Shown here in pieces: positions 1 through 4,912 of a DNA stretch of 5,648 nt. Each line of letters opens with the position of its first letter. Position 1 is the stretch's first letter. Source of the DNA: an uncultured Clostridia bacterium (lineage in GTDB: Bacteria > Bacillota > Clostridia > Christensenellales > Borkfalkiaceae); assembly GCA_947090365.1 (NCBI GenBank), contig CAMUNT010000034.1:1-5648 (forward strand), given 5' to 3'. Below the pieces are notes generated by a model that was given only the letters and a program-made list of their open reading frames with translations, ran no database searches and was not told the DNA's origin. A program made the position numbers and the translations under genes.

Positions 1-819
1 TGTTCTCACGATTGTTCGTCATGCGGGGAAAACTGCTCCTCGCGTGATAAAAAAAGCTTAATCAAAAGTCCGCATAAGCTAAGCGATATAAAAAAAGTAA
101 TTGCCGTAGTCAGCGGAAAGGGCGGGGTCGGCAAGTCTATGACCTGCGCGTTGCTGGCATCTGCTTCACAAAATAAAGGTAACGTAACCGCGGTAATGGA
201 CGCAGATATTACTGGGCCGTCAATTCCGAAAATGTTCGGTATTCACAAACACGCAAGCGGAAGTGCGGAAGGTATTCTTCCTGTAGTTTCCGAAAGCGGG
301 ATACAGATAATGTCAATGAACGTTTTGCTTGAAAACGAGGACGAACCCGTTGTCTGGCGCGGTTCGCTGATTTCGGGAACGGTTCTGCAATTCTGGACGG
401 ATGTAATCTGGACGGGAGTAGATATTATGTTTATCGATATGCCTCCCGGAACGGGCGACGTGCCTTTGACGGTATTTCAAAGCATTCCGCTTGACGGAAT
501 TATTATCGTTACAACCCCTCAGGATCTTGTCGGAATGGTTGTTAAAAAAGCCGTCAATATGGCGAATATGATGAACGTGCCCATTTTGGGAATAGTAGAG
601 AATATGAGCTATATAAAATGCCCCGATTGCGGAAGGAAAATTTCGGTTTTCGGTGAAAGCGGAGTGGATGCGCTTGCACTTGAATACGGTATTCCCGCAG
701 TTGCAAAGCTTCCCGTAGATCCCGAGCTTACCAAATCCGCAGACAGCGGAAAGCTTGACGAATCGGAAAATAATTATCTTTCCGATTTCTTCGATAAAAT
801 TATCAAAAATCTTAAATAA
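1..819 (+). CDS. mrp: Mrp/NBP35-family iron-sulfur carrier P-loop ATPase (5' partial)
   Basis: The reading frame is open from the first base, so the gene starts upstream and probably lacks only a few N-terminal residues (272 codons are visible, near the usual length for clostridial homologues). The visible part opens with a cysteine cluster C-X3-C-X2-C-X3-C (bases 1-36). A deviant Walker A GKGGVGKS follows at 115-138, then DADITGPSIP, then the Walker B/switch region IDMPPGTGD at 433-459. Near the C-terminus is NMSYIKCPDCG, whose CxxC (619-630) is the dimer-bridging Fe-S ligand pair of the family. Family knowledge: cytosolic MinD-like ATPases of this type bind a 4Fe-4S cluster and pass it to apo-proteins. 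The ATG at 139 lies after the Walker A and cannot be the real start. The gene stands alone in the window and ends at a strong hairpin terminator. The family call is firm; the client proteins are unknown. Confidence 0.95.
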   Translation, partial: CSHDCSSCGENCSSRDKKSLIKSPHKLSDIKKVIAVVSGKGGVGKSMTCALLASASQNKGNVTAVMDADITGPSIPKMFGIHKHASGSAEGILPVVSESGIQIMSMNVLLENEDEPVVWRGSLISGTVLQFWTDVIWTGVDIMFIDMPPGTGDVPLTVFQSIPLDGIIIVTTPQDLVGMVVKKAVNMANMMNVPILGIVENMSYIKCPDCGRKISVFGESGVDALALEYGIPAVAKLPVDPELTKSADSGKLDESENNYLSDFFDKIIKNLK

Positions 820-823
820 ACAA

Positions 824-849
824 AACGCGCGAATTTCATTTCGCGCGTT
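824..849. terminator. Bidirectional intrinsic terminator between convergent genes
   Basis: A perfect 10-bp inverted repeat, AACGCGCGAA (824-833) and TTCGCGCGTT (840-849), encloses a 6-nt loop. Rightward it is followed by a T-rich tail (AATCTTTCTTTT), so it can end the mrp transcript. Leftward the tail reads TTGTTTATTT, so it can also end the minus-strand operon. The TAA stop of the minus-strand DUF4130-like gene (848-850) overlaps the stem. Confidence 0.88.
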
Positions 850-1576
850 AATCTTTCTTTTCGGGTAAAAATTTCCAGTACCGTACGGGCATAGAGCCTT
901 TCATTTGCTTTTCGTGTGGCCGTTCTTTTATATTTACCGATTTATAATATTTCTTCCAAAGGTTTTCAAAAGCTTTTTCGTTTTCGGACAAATAAATTTC
1001 CGTTTCATCTGCAAAGCTTAAAATCCATTCACTGCCATTGTACATACCCGCGATTTTTCTCTTTAAATCGTGAATGACAAACCTTTCCGCTTTCAACCTT
1101 TGTGCAAAATGAGCCATAAGTAAATCAGTAATATCGTTGTCCGGGGAATAGGGGGCGTACAAAATACCGCCGGCACATTCCATAAACCGCAAAAGTCCCT
1201 TAAGTCTGTGCGTTTCGCCTGTGACCGTGTAAACTATTTCGTTAAGCTGAATAACTTCCGGCAGACTCAAGCGCTTTCTTATAAGCGATTTAATGTGCAT
1301 AAGCTTTTTTATATAGCTGAAGGCAATCTGTTCTTTTCGGCGGTCACAGCTTCTCAGTGCAAGTAAAATTTCTTCCTCTGCGTAGGGTTCGTACCTTGCA
1401 ATTCCGCTTCGGACGCGCCCGCATTTTTCCTCATCGTTTTGAACCCGTATAATTTCGCTGTCAAGCGAAAGCTGAAAATCATTGTCTGATATTATTAAAC
1501 AATCGTTTTCCATAAAAGCATCGAATACGGCAGTAAAAAAGGATAGTACGGAACCGTCGGTAACGAATATTTTCAT
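848..1576 (-). CDS. Probable DNA-metabolism protein, TIGR03915/DUF4130-like partner of a radical SAM protein
   Basis: This 242-residue protein resembles the family linked to a radical SAM putative DNA-repair protein (TIGR03915; DUF4130 region). Visible hallmarks in order are an N-terminal TDGSVLSFFTAVFDAF segment (6-21), HRLKGLLRF (123-131), PDNDI (145-149), AHFAQRL (155-161), IHD (168-170), ENLWKKYY (204-211) and a C-terminal PVRYWKFLPE (230-239). No signal peptide or membrane segment is apparent, so it should be cytosolic. In some relatives this domain is fused to a uracil-DNA-glycosylase-like domain; here the protein ends after the RYWKFLPE motif with no glycosylase domain. Its ATG overlaps the stop of the upstream radical SAM gene as ATGA with only a weak ribosome site, which points to translational coupling. 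Biochemical function is unknown; a role in DNA repair or modification is inferred from the partner. Confidence 0.85.
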   Translation of the reverse strand: MKIFVTDGSVLSFFTAVFDAFMENDCLIISDNDFQLSLDSEIIRVQNDEEKCGRVRSGIARYEPYAEEEILLALRSCDRRKEQIAFSYIKKLMHIKSLIRKRLSLPEVIQLNEIVYTVTGETHRLKGLLRFMECAGGILYAPYSPDNDITDLLMAHFAQRLKAERFVIHDLKRKIAGMYNGSEWILSFADETEIYLSENEKAFENLWKKYYKSVNIKERPHEKQMKGSMPVRYWKFLPEKKD

Positions 1577-2829
1577 AAGTTACCTGTAAGTGCCGAAAGG
1601 GCGGTGGACGGCTCTGAAAACATAGTAAGCTGTTCGTTTTCGTCCTTTGCGCCCTCAATAAGCAGAGAGGTTTTAACCTGCGCTATGCTGTCGGAACCGT
1701 AAAATTTTCCTTTGCAGGTAATAAAGTGTTTAGCTCTTTTCATAACGATGCGCATTTTGATAAGATTGTCAAAGTCGAGCTTTGTAAATCTTCTTGCTTC
1801 GGTAATTCTGTACGCGCTTTTTGCACCTATCCCGGGAACGCGCAATAACACTTCGAGCGGAGCGGTATTGATTTCTATCGGGAAAAGGTGCATATTTCTC
1901 AGCGCCCACGCGCATTTGGGGTCGTATTCGGCGGAAAGATTTTCGTCCTCGTCGCAAATTTCGTTTACGTCGAAGCCGTAAAAGCGTATCAGCCAATCTG
2001 CCTGATAAAGTCTGTGTTCGCGTAAAAGTCCTGCTCCGATTGCGGGCAATTTGCTGCTCTGGACTACGGGAACGTAAGAGGAATAGTACACGCGCTTTAA
2101 ATTCATATTTCTGTAAAGTGCCTCCGTAAGCTTCAGAATCTGTCCGTCGGGCTCGGGCGAAGCACCGATAATCATTTGTGTTGTCTGACCTGCGGGTAAC
2201 ACCTTGTTTTTTCTGACCCTGTTCTGTTTGTCGTATTCGATAGCGTTGAAAAGACTTTTCATAGGGAGCAGAAGGCTTTGCTTAGTCTTTTGCGGTGCAA
2301 GAAGTTTCAGTGATTGCTCGCTCGGTAATTCGACGTTATAGCTCATTCTGTCGGCTAAACGGGAGGCTTTTTCTACTATTGCGCTGTCTGCGTGCGGAAT
2401 ACCCTTTAAATGAATATATCCGTTAAAATTGTACTGCTCCCGCAGTTTTCTTACCGTTTCGGTGAGTAGCTCCATAGTTTTGTCGGGGCTTATGAAAACC
2501 GCGGAAGAGAGGAAAAGGCCTTCGATATAGTTGCGCTTATAAAAATTAATCACAAGCTCGCAAATTTCGTCGGGCGTAAGACTTGCCCGCGGCACGTCTG
2601 CACTGTGCCTGTTTGGGCAGTACTCGCAGTCGTAAAGACATTCGTTGCTCATTAAAATTTTCAAAAGCGAAATACACCTGCCGTCAGGTGTAAAGGAATG
2701 GCAGATTCCTCCTGCATAAGCGTTTCCGATTCCGTTCGGCGTATTCTTGCGACGGGAACCCGACGAAGAGCAGGAAACATCGTATTTTGCGCTTTCGGTT
2801 AAAATTTGAAGTTTGTTTTCGTCTATCAT
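1573..2829 (-). CDS. Putative DNA modification/repair radical SAM protein with C-terminal helix-hairpin-helix
   Basis: This 418-residue protein matches the TIGR03916-type family. The radical SAM cluster motif is C64-LYD-C68-EY-C71, preceded by a conserved block GICHSFTPDGRCISLLKIL (41-59) with further cysteines (C20, C43, C52). Mid-protein blocks typical of the family include NYIEGLFLSSAV (100-111), GYIHLKGIPHAD (137-148) and REHRLYQADWLIRFYGF (270-286). Residues about 317-347 (IEINTAPLEVLLRVPGIGAKSAYRI) form a helix-hairpin-helix, a non-sequence-specific DNA-binding fold. The chemistry would be reductive cleavage of S-adenosylmethionine by a 4Fe-4S cluster; the substrate is unknown, and DNA is inferred from the HhH and from the family's genomic link to glycosylases. 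An in-frame TGA two codons upstream fixes ATG 2829 as the earliest start. The ribosome site is very poor (only GAG, 2 nt from the ATG). It is the first gene of a two-gene operon with the DUF4130-like partner. Confidence 0.88.
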   Translation of the reverse strand: MIDENKLQILTESAKYDVSCSSSGSRRKNTPNGIGNAYAGGICHSFTPDGRCISLLKILMSNECLYDCEYCPNRHSADVPRASLTPDEICELVINFYKRNYIEGLFLSSAVFISPDKTMELLTETVRKLREQYNFNGYIHLKGIPHADSAIVEKASRLADRMSYNVELPSEQSLKLLAPQKTKQSLLLPMKSLFNAIEYDKQNRVRKNKVLPAGQTTQMIIGASPEPDGQILKLTEALYRNMNLKRVYYSSYVPVVQSSKLPAIGAGLLREHRLYQADWLIRFYGFDVNEICDEDENLSAEYDPKCAWALRNMHLFPIEINTAPLEVLLRVPGIGAKSAYRITEARRFTKLDFDNLIKMRIVMKRAKHFITCKGKFYGSDSIAQVKTSLLIEGAKDENEQLTMFSEPSTALSALTGNL

Positions 2830-2847
2830 AGCTCAAATAAAACAAAA

Positions 2848-2881
2848 TCTTCCGCCGTTATGGCATTGGATCGGCGGAAGA
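2848..2881 (-). terminator. Terminator-like hairpin in the leader of the radical SAM operon
   Basis: Perfect 10-bp arms, TCTTCCGCCG (2848-2857) and CGGCGGAAGA (2872-2881), enclose a 14-nt loop. Read leftward, the stem is followed directly by TTTTGTTTTATTT, a good U-tract, and the radical SAM start codon comes 18 nt after the stem. Rightward there is no T-run, so it is oriented for the minus strand. It lies between the only good leftward promoter and the start codon, so transcripts must read through it. Attenuation is an inference; it could also stabilise the mRNA or limit basal transcription. Confidence 0.7.
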
Positions 2882-2895
2882 GTGCATTTTCGCGC

Positions 2896-2915
2896 CTGTA
2901 AACCCGAAATTACAG
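2896..2915 (-). promoter_or_regulatory. Small upstream hairpin in the same leader
   Basis: The arms CTGTAA (2896-2901) and TTACAG (2910-2915) flank an 8-nt loop, just 5' of the terminator-like hairpin in the leftward transcript. A competing 5-bp pairing (TTTCG with CGAAA, spanning about 2888-2909) is also possible. Neither matches a riboswitch I recognise. The stem is short and could be chance. Confidence 0.35.
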
Positions 2916-2919
2916 TATG

Positions 2920-2933
2920 CGAACATTTGTTTA
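2920..2933. promoter_or_regulatory. Candidate LexA/DinR (SOS) operator
   Basis: The plus strand reads CGAACATTTGTTTA. Its core GAACATTTGTTT (2921-2932) fits the GAAC-N4-GTTC/T pattern of Gram-positive LexA operators and differs at one base from GAACATATGTTT. It begins 7 nt downstream of the leftward -10 hexamer, covering the expected transcription start, where a bound repressor would block initiation. It precedes a putative DNA-repair operon, as SOS control would predict. No lexA gene is in the window to confirm the organism's own consensus. Confidence 0.55.
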
Positions 2934-2940
2934 TATTCGT

Positions 2941-2969
2941 ATTATAAACCATAAAAACAGCGTTGTCAA
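2941..2969 (-). promoter_or_regulatory. Consensus sigma-A promoter of the radical SAM operon
   Basis: On the minus strand TTGACA (2964-2969) is followed by exactly 17 nt and TATAAT (2941-2946), matching both consensus hexamers and the optimal spacing. Upstream of the -35 (about 2970-3000) is an A/T-rich tract resembling an UP element. Transcription should begin near 2934, giving a leader of about 105 nt. Such an ideal promoter is usually held in check; the LexA-like box over the start site and the hairpin in the leader are candidate brakes. Confidence 0.85.
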
Positions 2970-2977
2970 CTGTTTTT
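2953..2977. repeat. Inverted repeat centred on the leftward -35 box
   Basis: The plus strand shows AAAAACAG (2953-2960), a 9-nt centre and CTGTTTTT (2970-2977). These 8-bp perfect arms bracket the -35 hexamer. It could be an operator for a second regulator. The A/T content of the arms makes chance symmetry possible. Confidence 0.4.
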
Positions 2978-3056
2978 TTGCAATTTATAAAAAATTTTTG
3001 CGTTATTCTTGTTATTGATTTTTGCTGTATATTATTACAAGCTTACGCTGCATTAC

Positions 3057-3085
3057 TTGTAAAATCGCAGCGAAAGTGATATAAT
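3057..3085 (+). promoter_or_regulatory. Promoter of the EFR1-type gene
   Basis: TTGTAA (3057-3062), a 17-nt spacer and TATAAT (3080-3085) form the hexamers. TG at 3077-3078 adds an extended -10 (TGaTATAAT) that can compensate for the imperfect -35. The start would be near 3092, about 50 nt before the start codon. Two small dyads overlap it: TTACAAG (3035-3041) with CTTGTAA (3056-3062), and CGCTGC (3046-3051) with GCAGCG (3067-3072). Confidence 0.7.
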
Positions 3086-3140
3086 CAATGTAACAATTAA
3101 CGGGCAGATGTGAAAGATAGCCCCCGATAAAGGAGGTAAT

Positions 3141-3902
3141 ATGATAGGAGTATATTTCAGCGGTACGGGGAATACGAAACATTGTTTGGAATATTTGCTT
3201 AATTTGCTTGATAAAAATGCGGTATCGTATTCTATCGAAAACGAAAACGTCAAAAATGCTATTCAGTCGTGTGACGATATTGTGTTTGCGTACCCTGTAT
3301 ATTATTCTTACTTACCTAAAATTGTCGATGAATTTGTCAAAAACAATTTTCAATTGTGGAAAGGCAAAAAAATTTTTATTATTGCCACAATGGGGTTGTT
3401 TAGTGGAGACGGTGCGGGGTGTTCTGCAAGACTTTTCAAAAAGTACGGTGCGAAAATTGTTGGCGGTTTACACATAAAAATGCCCGATAGCATAGGCGAC
3501 GTTAAGTTACTGAAAAAGTCGTTGGAGGAAAACCGAAGAATCGTTATAAAAGCTAACTGCAAGATAGAGAAAACCGCAAAAAGAATTTTGTCCGGTAAAT
3601 ATACGAAAAACGGTTTAAGTTTGTGTAGCAGGCTATTGGGCTTGTTCGGACAAAGGCTGTATTTCCGGAAAAAGACCGGGCAGTACTACGATAGGGTAAA
3701 GATTGATATTGAAAAATGCATATCCTGCGGTTTGTGTGTATCAATTTGCCCTATGAAAAATATAACAGTAAATGAAAGTGTTGTTCGTTTTAACGGTATG
3801 TGTACTATGTGCTACCGTTGCTTCTCCAACTGTCCTAAACAAGCGATTACGATTATAGGTAGGCGGGTATATGAGCAAAGCAAATTCGAGAAATACAGAT
3901 AA
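3141..3902 (+). CDS. EFR1-type flavodoxin/ferredoxin fusion protein
   Basis: This 253-residue redox protein begins with the flavodoxin FMN-phosphate loop FSGTGNT (6-12). The segment DDIVFAYPVYYSYLP and the region around 80-95 (IATMGLFSGDGAGC) continue the flavodoxin fold. A basic linker leads to two bacterial-ferredoxin 4Fe-4S motifs: C193-X2-C196-X2-C199-X3-C203-P and C221-X2-C224-X2-C227-X3-C231-P. All eight cluster ligands are present. The architecture matches the family annotated as EFR1, a soluble cytosolic electron carrier in anaerobes; its physiological partners are not established. The start is supported by AGGAGG at 3131-3136, 4 nt before the ATG. It has its own promoter, divergent from the radical SAM operon. 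Supplying electrons to that enzyme is conceivable but is only inference from adjacency. No terminator hairpin is seen after the stop. Confidence 0.88.
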   Translation: MIGVYFSGTGNTKHCLEYLLNLLDKNAVSYSIENENVKNAIQSCDDIVFAYPVYYSYLPKIVDEFVKNNFQLWKGKKIFIIATMGLFSGDGAGCSARLFKKYGAKIVGGLHIKMPDSIGDVKLLKKSLEENRRIVIKANCKIEKTAKRILSGKYTKNGLSLCSRLLGLFGQRLYFRKKTGQYYDRVKIDIEKCISCGLCVSICPMKNITVNESVVRFNGMCTMCYRCFSNCPKQAITIIGRRVYEQSKFEKYR

Positions 3903-3913
3903 TTGATTTACGA

Positions 3914-3942
3914 TTGACAAAATAGACGGTATTGATTAGATC
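3914..3942 (+). promoter_or_regulatory. Weak candidate promoter before the deaminase gene
   Basis: A perfect TTGACA (3914-3919) is followed after 17 nt by a poor -10 (TAGATC, 3937-3942; 3 of 6 matches). Downstream, GACGG at 3925-3929 and 3963-3967 flanks an inverted copy CCGTC at 3957-3961, which might be an operator. The deaminase gene may instead be read through from the upstream gene, since no terminator separates them. Confidence 0.3.
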
Positions 3943-3996
3943 TTAAACGAATATCGCCGTCGGACGGTTTGTTATAAAGATAGGAGGTAAGGGATT

Positions 3997-4419
3997 ATGT
4001 TAGCCGATAAATTCGATGACTGGCAAAGATTGTTTAATGCTGCAAAACAGGTTCAAGGCGAACGCGTTATATCTCCTTTTATAGAGGTCGGCGGAGTGGC
4101 GGCGGCTATTCTTACGAAAAGCGGTAATATCTACGTAGGCATCTGTATTGATACGGCAAGCAGTTTGGGAATGTGTGCCGAACGCAATGCCATTGCAAAT
4201 ATGCTGACAAACGGTGAGAGCAATATAGACAAGGTTTTGGCTATTATGCCCGATGACAAGGTCGGTCTGCCTTGCGGAGCGTGCAGAGAATTTATGATGC
4301 AACTGTCGAAAGACAGCGGAAGTATAGAGATTATCACAAATTATGAAAACCGTAATACTGTTCTTTTAAAAGATTTAATGCCCGATTGGTGGGGCGCAAA
4401 ACGGTTTTTGAGAAGTTAA
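3997..4419 (+). CDS. Cytidine-deaminase-fold nucleoside deaminase
   Basis: This 140-residue protein carries the zinc deaminase signature: C60-A-E62 (in MCAERNA) and P92-C93-GA-C96 (in PCGACREF). C60, C93 and C96 would bind zinc, and E62 would be the proton shuttle, as in the CAE/PCxxC branch of cytidine deaminases. Length and motif spacing suit tetrameric cytidine deaminases and also blasticidin-S-deaminase-like proteins. The C-terminus LKDLMPDWWG resembles a subgroup often annotated only as cytidine deaminase family protein. It is probably cytosolic; the expected reaction is hydrolytic removal of an exocyclic amino group. Free cytidine, a modified nucleoside and a nucleoside antibiotic are all possible substrates. 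AGGAGG at 3982-3987 lies 9 nt before the ATG. The GNAT gene follows after 17 nt, so the two are probably co-expressed. Fold confidence is high, substrate confidence low. Confidence 0.85.
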   Translation: MLADKFDDWQRLFNAAKQVQGERVISPFIEVGGVAAAILTKSGNIYVGICIDTASSLGMCAERNAIANMLTNGESNIDKVLAIMPDDKVGLPCGACREFMMQLSKDSGSIEIITNYENRNTVLLKDLMPDWWGAKRFLRS

Positions 4420-4424
4420 TAATT

Positions 4425-4432
4425 GAAGGTGG
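4425..4432 (+). promoter_or_regulatory. Ribosome binding site that sets the GNAT start
   Basis: GAAGGTGG lies 4 nt before the ATG at 4437 and favours that start over the ATG at 4386, which sits inside the deaminase gene in another frame with no ribosome site of its own. Confidence 0.6.
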
Positions 4433-4436
4433 CGAA

Positions 4437-4856
4437 ATGATAAAAATTAAATCGGTAACGGATGGCGACGAAAAATTTTGGCTGTCGCTGTACGGAAATG
4501 CTAAGCCCGATAATATAAAAAGGCGGATAGCGGAAAAACGCGGTTTCACGATTTTTAACAAAACTGAACCGATAGGTATAATAGCTTATAACGATTTTTG
4601 GGACGAGCTTCCCTTTTTAAATCTTATAAAAATTTTACCGGAATACAGGCGTTGCGGGTTCGGAGCACGCGCAATGGAACTATTTGAGGACGAATTGAAA
4701 AAGTCGGGATATCATTCTTTGCTTGTTTCCACGCAGACGGACGAGGAGGCGCAGTGTTTTTACCGCAAAATCGGGTATAGCGAGTGCGGTTGTCTTGTAT
4801 TAAACGATGAGCCGTTAAAACAACCGATGGAAATGTTTTTTATTAAAACGTTTTAA
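4437..4856 (+). CDS. GNAT-family N-acetyltransferase
   Basis: Starting at 4437 the protein has 139 residues, a typical size for a single GNAT domain. Motif A is visible as ILPEYRRCGFGARAMELFEDEL, with the acetyl-CoA pyrophosphate loop R71-R-C-G74-F-G76. Motif B-like sequence follows at about 103-117 (EEAQCFYRKIGYSEC), including the FYRKIGY segment common in the family. It should transfer an acetyl group from acetyl-CoA to an amine; the acceptor cannot be read from the sequence. The frame extends upstream to an ATG at 4386, adding 17 residues that overlap the deaminase; I prefer 4437 because of its ribosome site and because family members usually begin at about this point. The 17-nt gap after the deaminase suggests one transcript. 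The stop lies within a 14-bp A/T palindrome (TTAAAACGTTTTAA, 4843-4856). Confidence 0.85.
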   Translation: MIKIKSVTDGDEKFWLSLYGNAKPDNIKRRIAEKRGFTIFNKTEPIGIIAYNDFWDELPFLNLIKILPEYRRCGFGARAMELFEDELKKSGYHSLLVSTQTDEEAQCFYRKIGYSECGCLVLNDEPLKQPMEMFFIKTF

Positions 4857-4860
4857 AATT

Positions 4861-4889
4861 TTCACAGACTTTTCATTACTGAGTAGGAT
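4861..4889 (+). promoter_or_regulatory. Candidate promoter of the two-component genes
   Basis: TTCACA (4861-4866; 5 of 6 matches) and TAGGAT (4884-4889; 4 of 6) are separated by 17 nt. Transcription would start near 4896, leaving a very short leader before AGGAGG at 4899. An overlapping GATAAT (4887-4892) is an alternative -10 but has no good -35. Read-through from the GNAT gene is also possible, because no GC-rich terminator is seen between them. Confidence 0.35.
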
Positions 4890-4912
4890 AATGAATTTAG
4901 GAGGTTTTACAA

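Larger units (their letters stand above)
2830..3140. other. Divergent intergenic control region (311 bp, no gene)
   Basis: This stretch separates the leftward radical SAM operon from the rightward EFR1-type gene. From right to left it holds an extended -10 promoter for the rightward gene with small dyads around it, an A/T-rich tract (about 2970-3000), a consensus leftward promoter, a LexA-like box, and a leader of about 105 nt with two hairpins. I see no convincing protein gene. The only ATG-initiated leftward frame is a 22-codon frame (2926-2858) without a ribosome site. Confidence 0.8.

Noticed and set aside
139..819. ATG at 139 as the start of the Mrp protein
   Set aside because: The Walker A motif and a cysteine cluster are in frame upstream, and the frame is open to the window edge.
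1712..1996. Frames on both strands inside the radical SAM gene
   Set aside because: They are shadows of a strongly conserved coding region, with low-complexity or basic translations and no ribosome sites.
2826..2909. Leftward frame ending in an ATGA overlap with the radical SAM start, as a small upstream gene
   Set aside because: It has no ATG, GTG or TTG start before its upstream stop at 2910-2912, so the overlap is chance.
2848..2934. Known riboswitch class in the radical SAM leader
   Set aside because: The leader is short and I recognise no conserved core of any riboswitch; only two simple hairpins are seen.
3053..3253. Minus-strand frame with a hydrophobic translation over the EFR1 promoter and 5' end
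   Set aside because: It lies antisense to the AGGAGG and flavodoxin start, and the hydrophobicity follows from the A/T-rich complement.
3971..3980. TATAAA before the deaminase as a -10 box
   Set aside because: No -35 lies at a suitable distance, and transcription from it would start in or after the ribosome binding site.
4386..4436. ATG at 4386 as the GNAT start
   Set aside because: It lies inside the deaminase gene with no ribosome site; the ATG at 4437 has GAAGGTGG 4 nt upstream.
4000..4561. Minus-strand frames opposite the deaminase and GNAT genes
   Set aside because: They are antisense to genes with clear catalytic motifs and have no ribosome sites or recognisable domains.
4843..4862. 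TTAAAACGTTTTAA palindrome followed by AAAATTTT as a terminator after the GNAT gene
   Set aside because: The stem would be almost all A-T with no loop, too weak for an intrinsic terminator; it is probably fortuitous.
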